Position numbers and translations under genes: made by a program
The notes under the pieces: model-generated
Databases searched by the model: none
Told to the model about the DNA's origin: nothing
The model's input: the letters and a program-made list of their open reading frames with translations, nothing else
Shown: one piece after another, positions 7,660 to 12,322 of the stretch
Layout: each line of letters begins with the position of its first letter
How positions within the stretch are numbered: position 1 is the stretch's first letter
From: an uncultured Helicobacteraceae bacterium
GTDB taxonomy: Bacteria; Campylobacterota; Campylobacteria; Campylobacterales; Helicobacteraceae
Assembly: GCA_934728205.1 (NCBI GenBank)
Contig: CAKVEH010000018.1
Location: 1 to 12,322, forward strand
DNA length: 12,322 nucleotides
Reading direction: 5' to 3'

Positions 7660-8019
7660 ATGGCAGGTGGGGATACAATCTTAGATAAACAACGCATTCA
7701 CACTCCTAAAGAAGTCGAGCTGGCGACTTATTTAGAAGATATGATGCAAAACTACAATGGCTTACTTGATATGGAAGTGATTTTTAACGCTGAATTGGGG
7801 AGCACGAAGATTCCGCTTGGTGAGATTTTGCGCTTTGAAAAAGGCTCTATTATTGATTTAAACAAGCCCGCAGGCGAGAGTATTGAGACATTTGTCAATG
7901 GAAGGGTGATTGGTAAAGGCGAAGTAATGGTGTATGAAAAGAATCTTGCCATAAGGATAAATGAAATTTTAGATTCTAATGCGATTGTGTATTATCTCAC
8001 GCGTGAAACAATCCAATAA
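7660..8019 (+). CDS. fliN: Flagellar motor switch protein FliN
   Basis: A 119-residue protein with a single SpoA (FliN/FliM C-terminal) domain at about 36-108: LLDMEVIFNAELGSTKIPLG, then ILRFEKGSIIDLNKPAGE, FVNGRVIGKGEVMVYEKNLA and IRINEIL. FliN forms the lower C-ring of the flagellar motor with FliM and FliG and helps dock export cargo. The N-terminal 35 residues are charged and probably flexible. AAGGAG lies seven bases before the ATG. FliM and FliY genes are not in the window. Length and motifs are ordinary for FliN; FliY is excluded because it is longer and carries CheC-type helices. Confidence 0.94.
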   Translation: MAGGDTILDKQRIHTPKEVELATYLEDMMQNYNGLLDMEVIFNAELGSTKIPLGEILRFEKGSIIDLNKPAGESIETFVNGRVIGKGEVMVYEKNLAIRINEILDSNAIVYYLTRETIQ

Positions 8020-8045
8020 TTCTTTGTTGTAAAAAGGAGTTTGTA

Positions 8046-8978
8046 ATGAGGATTATATGGCTTATAAGCATTTTTTGTATAGGTGTATTTGGAGTGGAAG
8101 TCAAAAAGACTGATGTTATTGTCAATGCTAATGACGGGCAACACGAGGTAATTTTGGAGTTTGATTCTGATTACACACTCACGCCAAAGAATAAGGAGAC
8201 AAGTGGGTATAGGGCAATAGTGTTTGAGGGAGTGAGTGCAAATTATAAGGCTCGCCGTAATGAACGCATACAAAATTCTTTTCTTACTGAAATCCAAATT
8301 TTTAATGTAAGTAATGAGGGATTGTATATTCTTGGTATTGGAGATCCAAAGGATTTCATTATGAATCTCGCACGCGCGCAAAACACCTTTAAAATCACTT
8401 TTGCTAAAGCCACTCCACCACTCTCTCCACTTGATACATTATTAGAAACCCCTCGCCCTGTGCAAGTTGAGCAAGATTCCCCACAGGTGGAATCTATCCC
8501 AAGCACTCCATCGCCATTGCTTAGTGATGCCAAACGCGAGCCTGTGCCTATTGATTTATGGCGGTATTTCGCGCTTGTAGGAGTTATGCTCCTTTTAATT
8601 GCCGTGCTTATTTGGCTTAGGTCTTCTATGAAAGGTGGTGTGAAGTCAAAGGGCAATTTCACAAGTATTTTTGGCAGCACGGTTGGCAAGGGGAATCTTG
8701 GCGTAGATGGTTTTGATTCTAGCTTTAAAATCATCGCACAAAAAAAGCTTGATGCTAAAAACAAGATTCTCACTATTGAGACAAATGGCTATCGCTATCT
8801 TGTGCTAATGGGGCAAAACAATAACACTATTATTGATAGGTTTAAAATCGCTACAAATACGCCCAATGGTGCAAATGGCGTAAATATCAATAACCTTATC
8901 ATTGAAGATACGCAGTTTGCCAAGCTCTTAGAGAAAAAGGAGCAGCGCATAAAGCAACTCAAAAGTCAAAGTGTCTAG
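8046..8978 (+). CDS. fliO: FliO-like flagellar export assembly protein with large periplasmic domain
   Basis: A 310-residue membrane protein whose position after fliN and whose C-terminal part point to FliO, the helper that assembles the FliP export gate. Visible parts: an N-terminal signal peptide or anchor (1-16, IIWLISIFCIGVFG); a beta-rich periplasmic domain (about 18-120) with AMIN-like strands (HEVILEFDSDYTL, GYRAIVFEGVS, NTFKITFA); a Pro/Ser-rich linker (122-168); one membrane helix (172-191, YFALVGVMLLLIAVLIWL); and a cytoplasmic FliO-type domain (about 225-268: FKIIAQKKLDAKNKILTIET, YRYLVLMGQNNNTIIDRF). Classical FliO lacks the long periplasmic part. AAGGAG lies upstream of the ATG. 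The last bases touch the next gene. An antisense open frame inside it is ignored. Confidence 0.78.
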   Translation: MRIIWLISIFCIGVFGVEVKKTDVIVNANDGQHEVILEFDSDYTLTPKNKETSGYRAIVFEGVSANYKARRNERIQNSFLTEIQIFNVSNEGLYILGIGDPKDFIMNLARAQNTFKITFAKATPPLSPLDTLLETPRPVQVEQDSPQVESIPSTPSPLLSDAKREPVPIDLWRYFALVGVMLLLIAVLIWLRSSMKGGVKSKGNFTSIFGSTVGKGNLGVDGFDSSFKIIAQKKLDAKNKILTIETNGYRYLVLMGQNNNTIIDRFKIATNTPNGANGVNINNLIIEDTQFAKLLEKKEQRIKQLKSQSV

Positions 8979-8982
8979 GTGT

Positions 8983-9831
8983 ATGCGAGCTAATGATTCT
9001 CGTTTAAGTGTTTGTTTTGCTATTTCGTTTGTTATCCACGCGCTTTTAGTGGGACTTTTGGTGTGGTATATTCTCTCTGAGAATCTTCGTTTTAAAAGTG
9101 GGACAGGGCAGATTCCCAATAAAATTAAAATCTCTGGCTTTATAGAAAATGCCCCCAAAAGGCATATCTCCACCCCACCAAGCGCAAGTGGTGATGATGG
9201 ACAACATAATACTAATAGCCCACAGCTTAATGCAGGTTCGCGCGCTCAAGCGAGTAATTCCTCAAATACCGCACTTTTGCAAAATATCCCAGAGGCTACC
9301 AAAGAAAAAAATGACAGCACACCTAAAGATTCTCTCAATCAAGCAAGCACGCCACAAACACAGCAAAATCTCACAAAGATTGATTTAAACTCCCTTACGC
9401 TTAATTCCCAAAGTGCCACAAAAAAGGGTAAAAGAGGCTCTATCGCTCAAGCATTTGCGCGACATAGCTATATCGATGAGATTACTAAAAAAAATATTTT
9501 TGAGCTTTATGGTGAGGAATTTGGGGATTATGGAATGGTTGAGCAAGATTTTCTTATCAATAATTTGCGTGATATTGGGCGTATCACACAGCGGTATCTC
9601 AAATATCCACCAGATGCGATTCGCTTAGGACAGCAGGGCAAAAATGCCGTAGAGTTTTATTTACACCCAAATGGCGATATTACTGAACTCAGAATCATCA
9701 AGCCATCAGGCTATGAAATCCTTGATAGAAACTCAGAGCGCACCATCGAGCTAGCATATAAAGACTATCCACACCCTGTATCCAAAGTGCGGATTCGCAT
9801 TTTTGTAGATTTAGAACTCTATTACTATTAA
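8983..9831 (+). CDS. TonB-family C-terminal domain protein
   Basis: A 282-residue protein with one N-terminal membrane anchor (about 10-31, VCFAISFVIHALLVGLLVWY), a long polar linker, and a TonB C-terminal domain (about 196-280). The domain shows RYLKYPPDAIRLGQQGK (204-220), VEFYLHPNGDITELRIIKPS (223-242), SGYEILD and YPHPVSKVRIRIFVDLE. TonB proteins pass energy from ExbB/ExbD to outer membrane transporters. The linker is rich in Ser, Asn, Gln and Thr, not in the Pro-Glu/Pro-Lys repeats of classical TonB. No exbB, exbD or receptor gene is near. The start is uncertain: a GTG at 8971 would overlap fliO by eight bases; the ATG at 8983, five bases after the fliO stop with AGG just before it, gives a more usual start. 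A role outside iron uptake is possible. Confidence 0.85.
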   Translation: MRANDSRLSVCFAISFVIHALLVGLLVWYILSENLRFKSGTGQIPNKIKISGFIENAPKRHISTPPSASGDDGQHNTNSPQLNAGSRAQASNSSNTALLQNIPEATKEKNDSTPKDSLNQASTPQTQQNLTKIDLNSLTLNSQSATKKGKRGSIAQAFARHSYIDEITKKNIFELYGEEFGDYGMVEQDFLINNLRDIGRITQRYLKYPPDAIRLGQQGKNAVEFYLHPNGDITELRIIKPSGYEILDRNSERTIELAYKDYPHPVSKVRIRIFVDLELYYY

Positions 9832-9848
9832 GAAGTGCCGAAATACAC

Positions 9849-9877
9849 TTGCATTTGCACCTAAAAAAAGCTACAAT
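9849..9877 (+). promoter_or_regulatory. Promoter of the small lipoprotein gene
   Basis: TTGCAT (9849-9854) and TACAAT (9872-9877) are 17 bases apart. A start near 9884 gives a leader of about 25 bases. It suggests that the lipoprotein gene is transcribed apart from the operon ending at 9831. Confidence 0.65.
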
Positions 9878-9908
9878 GCGGGCTTAAATTTATTTCAAAG
9901 GATTAGTA

Positions 9909-10328
9909 ATGTTTAGAAAGTCTTTTATGTGGGCATTGTTTAGCGTAGTGTTTGTAGCTTTTGTTGGTTGTGGGGGTAGCCATTCTAGCCCTGAGAGTGC
10001 AGCAGAAGAGTTTGTAAAACTAATGGTTGATAACAAAGTCCCTGAGATTATGAAAGAAGTGCGCACAGCAGATGGTAAGCCTTTTAGCGGTGATGAGAGT
10101 GAGGCTATGGGTGGCAAAATTTCTATGAGTATTATGGGCTTAAAAATGCAGGGCGAAGTCGCAAGCACAAAAGCTCAAGAAGTAGAGTATAATAGCGATA
10201 AAACAGCTGCTAGAGTGCCTGTAAAAATAGAGTTTAAAAATGGTAAAGATGATATTATCCCAGCTGAAGTGAAACTTTTTGATGGCAAGTGGTATGTAGT
10301 TTTAGAGTTGCCCGGTTTTGATTACTAA
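9909..10328 (+). CDS. Small lipoprotein with DUF4878/NTF2-like domain
   Basis: A 139-residue predicted lipoprotein. The N-terminus has FRK, a hydrophobic stretch and the lipobox F-V-G-C with the lipidated cysteine C21; Phe at -3 is less usual. The mature part begins SSPESAAEEFVKLMVDNKVP, the typical opening of DUF4878-type NTF2-like lipoproteins, and ends with KIEFKNGKDDIIPAEVKLFD and GKWYVVLE, paired strands of the same fold. It carries many Lys, Glu and Ala residues. AAAGGATT lies about six bases before the ATG. It has its own promoter and is followed by a hairpin. Function unknown; lipidation would need Lgt, whose gene lies 1.7 kb downstream. Confidence 0.8.
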   Translation: MFRKSFMWALFSVVFVAFVGCGGSHSSPESAAEEFVKLMVDNKVPEIMKEVRTADGKPFSGDESEAMGGKISMSIMGLKMQGEVASTKAQEVEYNSDKTAARVPVKIEFKNGKDDIIPAEVKLFDGKWYVVLELPGFDY

Positions 10329-10354
10329 GTCAAACTTTTGATAAACCAAAAAAA

Positions 10355-10381
10355 AAGCAAAAGTTTTAAAAACTTTTGCTT
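10355..10381. terminator. Hairpin terminator with A-tract on its left side
   Basis: AAGCAAAAGTTTT (10355-10367) pairs with AAAACTTTTGCTT (10369-10381); the innermost pairs must open to form a loop. It is preceded by a run of nine A's but followed on the + strand only by GTAATC. The U-run is therefore better for transcripts on the minus strand, although no minus-strand gene is nearby. It may still act on the lipoprotein transcript. Confidence 0.6.
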
Positions 10382-10391
10382 GTAATCTACA

Positions 10392-11132
10392 ATGGAAAAA
10401 GCCTACAAACTCCTAGCAAATGCAAAAAATATCTCCCATAAACACGCGAAGAATCTTATAGATAGAGGATTGGTGCTTGCAAATGGACAAAAAATCTCTT
10501 TAGCACGCACGCTTTTATCAGCTAAAAGCACCTTTGTTATCCAAAATGTTCAAGCACCAAATATTTTACTCCACGATGAGAATCTGCTTGCCATTGATAA
10601 GCCAGCGTTTGTTGAATCTTATGAGCTTTTATCGTGGGTTTTATCGCACACAAATATAAAGGACTTCGTGTTGCTCCATAGGCTTGATAAGGATACAAGT
10701 GGAGTGTTGCTTTTTGTTAGGGAGGGAAGTGAGTTTGCTAAAAAGGCAAGGTTAGAGTTTAAAAATCGCCGTGTGTATAAGGAATACAGAGCCTTAGTAA
10801 GTGGTATAATCGCAGAATCTCGCACAATCAACAAACCTATAAGCACCAAAAAGGGCAAATCTGCCAAATCAAAGATTGACAAAAATGGCTTAGAGGCGAT
10901 AAGTCATATCGAGCCACTAGGCATTATAGGCAAAAAGACTTTACTCAAAGTTGTCATTGAGACGGGCAGGACTCACCAAATCCGCATTCACTTGCACTCT
11001 ATTTCACACCCAATAATTGGCGATAGTCTTTATGATGGGATAAACGCACCAAGACTTATGCTCCACGCCTACAAAATCAGTCTTTTGGGCTATGACATCA
11101 TTGCAAATCCACCCAAAGAGCTTGAGTTATAA
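10392..11132 (+). CDS. RluA-family RNA pseudouridine synthase
   Basis: An enzyme that converts uridine to pseudouridine in rRNA or tRNA; 246 residues, somewhat short for the family. The N-terminus (3-36, KAYKLLANAKNISHKHAKNL and following) resembles an S4 RNA-binding domain. The catalytic motif HRLDKDTSG (96-104) has the essential aspartate D99. Further family blocks are YKEYRALV (129-136), ETGRTHQIRIHL (190-201), HPIIGDSLY (206-214) and RLMLHAYKI (221-229). The target base cannot be named. No Shine-Dalgarno sequence is seen before the ATG; the terminator-like hairpin ends ten bases upstream. The stop overlaps the next start by one base (TAATG). It begins a four-gene operon ending in lgt. Confidence 0.93.
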   Translation: MEKAYKLLANAKNISHKHAKNLIDRGLVLANGQKISLARTLLSAKSTFVIQNVQAPNILLHDENLLAIDKPAFVESYELLSWVLSHTNIKDFVLLHRLDKDTSGVLLFVREGSEFAKKARLEFKNRRVYKEYRALVSGIIAESRTINKPISTKKGKSAKSKIDKNGLEAISHIEPLGIIGKKTLLKVVIETGRTHQIRIHLHSISHPIIGDSLYDGINAPRLMLHAYKISLLGYDIIANPPKELEL

Positions 11133-11659
11133 TGCTATATTACACATTGCGCCCTAGTGTAGAGAATCTAAATGGGCTTATCGCCACATTGGAGCAGCAT
11201 TTTACGGGAGATAGGGGAAGTGAGTGGGTGGTAAGTGCGTTTGAAACTTTTAGCAACATAATGGAGCATAATTTTTATGGTAAAAAGATTCCAAGTTTGT
11301 CAATTTCTAAACTAAAACGAGAATCTAAAAAGCATCATAAACATAAGATTTTTGTGAAAATCTCTACCCAAAGCCTAATCCAAAATAAAGCGAGTTATAC
11401 TTCGCAAACGCCTAAAAGATTCGCCCTGCGTTGCGTTTTTACCCCCTTATTTACCCCGCAGATTCTTTTATCCCCACGCTTTTGTAAAAATATGGAATCA
11501 AAAAGTCGTGTAAAATCATCGCAAGCACCGCGTTACAAGTTTTGTAGGAGTTTTTCACAAAATGGTAGAGGAATGCACATAATTTATAGATTTTGCACCC
11601 TAAGACTTGTTAAAATTACATCCAAAAAATATTGCATAACATTAAAAGGACGAAAATGA
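11132..11659 (+). CDS. RsbW-like HATPase protein with disrupted ATP-binding core
   Basis: A 175-residue reading frame with the two ends of an RsbW-type (anti-sigma/switch kinase) ATPase. The first 78 residues fit: RPSVENLNGLIATLEQHF, the N box VVSAFETFSNIMEHNF (33-48, with E38, N42, H46), then the strand HKIFVKIS. The end also fits: the G2 box NGRGMHII (144-151), then the last strands VKITSKKYCITLK. Between them, where a G1 box (DxGxxF) and a short lid are expected, lie about 64 residues rich in Ser, Lys, Arg, Phe and Cys with no DxG, encoded by a segment with different base composition. ATP binding is therefore doubtful. It starts on the rluA-type stop (TAATG) and its stop overlaps the STAS gene start (ATGA). 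It could be a decayed kinase or a remodelled protein. Confidence 0.65.
   Translation: MLYYTLRPSVENLNGLIATLEQHFTGDRGSEWVVSAFETFSNIMEHNFYGKKIPSLSISKLKRESKKHHKHKIFVKISTQSLIQNKASYTSQTPKRFALRCVFTPLFTPQILLSPRFCKNMESKSRVKSSQAPRYKFCRSFSQNGRGMHIIYRFCTLRLVKITSKKYCITLKGRK
11350..11562. repeat. Inserted-looking segment with inverted-repeat ends inside the RsbW-like gene
   Basis: The ends are TTTTGTGAAAA (11350-11360) and its exact complement TTTTCACAAAA (11552-11562); allowing a mismatch and a gap, the match extends inward through CTC-TAC. By hand count 79 of 190 inner bases are G or C (about 42%), against about 25% in the 60 bases before and 27% in the 70 bases after. The whole length is 213 bases, 71 codons, so the frame stays open. 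It contains a small imperfect hairpin (CGCAAACGC, 11403-11411, with GCGTTGCG, 11428-11435). No transposase is encoded. It may be a small non-autonomous element or repeat, but I have no second copy to compare. Confidence 0.45.
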
Positions 11660-12009
11660 CTATCTCAAAAGTGTCTTTAGCGGAGGGTGGCGATATTGTT
11701 AGGGTGGTTGGCAAGATTAGCAACTACCATACTTTTTTAGACTTCAAGCAAGAATTGTATTTTTATTTGCAAGCTTTCAAAAACAAAAACAAAGAGGGCA
11801 AATATGGAATGGATTGTGAGATTTTTAGAATCTATTTTGTGCGAAGTTATCCGCTTAATTCCTATGTGCTTGGACTGCTTGCTAAGCTAAAAATGCACGA
11901 TAAACTAGAATTAGAAGTCGTGGTGGATTCTCTTAGGGCATTTTTGTTCCTTGAAGAGATTGGGTTATCAGATTTATTTGCGGTTAAAATTAAAGAGGAC
12001 GAACAATGA
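11656..12009 (+). CDS. STAS-domain protein (anti-sigma-antagonist-like)
   Basis: A 117-residue protein with the layout of a STAS domain, the partner of RsbW-type kinases: a first strand pair (IVRVVGKISNY), helix HTFLDFKQELYFYLQAF, the strand EIFRIYFV, the loop and helix PLNSYVLGLLAKLKM (66-80), strand ELEVVV, and the closing FLFLEEIGLSDLFAVKI. The usual phosphorylated D-S pair is N-S here (N68, S69), so the serine is kept but the acid before it is not. The start is the ATG at 11656, five bases after AAAAGGA, overlapping the RsbW-like stop as ATGA; a longer open frame from 11632 lacks a better start. Its stop overlaps the lgt ATG. The assignment rests on pattern and on the RsbW-like neighbour. 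Confidence 0.68.
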   Translation: MTISKVSLAEGGDIVRVVGKISNYHTFLDFKQELYFYLQAFKNKNKEGKYGMDCEIFRIYFVRSYPLNSYVLGLLAKLKMHDKLELEVVVDSLRAFLFLEEIGLSDLFAVKIKEDEQ

Positions 12010-12322
12010 GCTCGCTTAATGCGTGGAATGTCTTTTATGCACATTTTGACCCAATCGCGTTTGAAGTCTTTGGGCTTAAGGTGCATTGGTATGGCTTATG
12101 TTATGTTGTTGCTTTGCTTGGCGCACTTTTTATCGCTTCATTTTTTATCAAAAAGTATCCAAATCGCTTCGGCATATCATCACAAATTTTAGAATCATAT
12201 TTTTTATGGGCGGAAGTTGGCGTGATTTTAGGCGCAAGACTTGGGTATCTCGCAGTTTATAGCGATGTGGGGCTTTGGTATTATCTTATCCACCCACTTG
12301 ATATTTTTAATCCCTTTAACGC
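12006..12322 (+). CDS. lgt: Prolipoprotein diacylglyceryl transferase Lgt (3' end outside window)
   Basis: The first 105 residues of Lgt, the inner membrane enzyme that attaches diacylglycerol from phosphatidylglycerol to the lipobox cysteine of prolipoproteins. Recognisable parts are the N-terminal FDPIAFEVFGLKVHWYGLCY (14-33, with the conserved HWYG), the first membrane helix (VVALLGALFIASFFI), and EVGVILGARLGYLAVY (70-85) with the conserved GARLGY. The catalytic HGG and arginine region lies beyond the window edge. GAGGA lies six bases before the ATG, which overlaps the STAS gene stop as ATGA. It is the last visible gene of the rluA-type/RsbW-like/STAS/lgt operon. Confidence 0.95.
   Translation, partial: MSSLNAWNVFYAHFDPIAFEVFGLKVHWYGLCYVVALLGALFIASFFIKKYPNRFGISSQILESYFLWAEVGVILGARLGYLAVYSDVGLWYYLIHPLDIFNPFN

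Noticed and set aside
8243..8773. A 176-residue open frame on the minus strand inside fliO
   Set aside because: It lies wholly antisense to a gene with clear domain structure and operon context, shows no family motif, and is Ser/Pro-rich as expected of a reversed reading of this gene.
11361..11551. The RsbW-like gene core flipped by inversion between the inverted repeats
   Set aside because: Reading the reversed segment in frame from the left arm meets a stop codon and reveals no DxG box, so a simple inversion does not restore the ATPase.
11362..11570. A second short inverted pair, CTCTACC (11362-11368) and GGTAGAG (11564-11570)
   Set aside because: It is not nested with the longer inverted ends at 11350/11552, so both cannot belong to the same terminal repeat; likely chance.
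11632..11655. A longer start for the STAS gene
   Set aside because: It would begin with a TTG and extend further into the RsbW-like gene, while the ATG at 11656 has a good AAAAGGA site and the common ATGA overlap.

Overview
The window looks like a chromosomal segment of an epsilonproteobacterium, most likely a Helicobacter of the enterohepatic kind; the species cannot be told from the sequence. The reasons are the low GC content, the flagellin C-terminus, a soluble FlgS kinase next to FlgI and a single-domain FlgJ, the neighbour pair nth and fliN followed by fliO and a TonB-like gene, and rluA-type and lgt genes in one operon. These neighbourhoods resemble H. pylori gene order as I remember it. 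I saw no rRNA, tRNA, CRISPR array, transposase or phage gene.

Layout. Positions 1-464 hold the 3' end of a flagellin gene (+), closed by a strong hairpin at 495-520 that also lies between it and the convergent leftward genes. From 6281 down to 540, six genes run leftward: creD-like, dnaB, flgI, flgJ, flgS and an ArsC/Spx-family gene. The first two form one tight pair with a good vegetative promoter. After a 133-base gap that carries a convincing sigma-54 element, flgI-flgJ-flgS-arsC follow with short gaps or TAATG one-base overlaps. From 6427 everything runs rightward: nth (endonuclease III), then a flagellar/chemotaxis operon (CheX-like protein, fliN, fliO, TonB-like protein), a separate small lipoprotein gene with its own promoter, and an operon of overlapping genes (RluA-family pseudouridine synthase, RsbW-like ATPase, STAS-domain protein, lgt, the last cut by the window edge).

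How the genes work together. Much of the window serves flagella: filament (flagellin), P-ring (FlgI), rod (FlgJ), export gate assembly (FliO), switch (FliN), signal output (CheX-like) and transcription control (FlgS, the kinase that activates sigma-54 genes through FlgR). The predicted sigma-54 promoter in front of flgI-flgJ-flgS would place the kinase under the sigma factor it activates. The rest is housekeeping (DnaB, Nth, RluA-type enzyme, Lgt).

The most unusual spots are: (1) the RsbW-like/STAS pair inside the rluA-lgt operon; (2) a GC-richer segment of about 213 bases with inverted-repeat ends that sits in frame inside the RsbW-like gene and takes the place of the expected ATP-binding DxG box; (3) a roughly tenfold excess of the palindromic-type word AGAATCT/AGATTCT (28 copies counted by eye); (4) the sigma-54 element before flgI; and (5) a CheX-like gene next to fliN.
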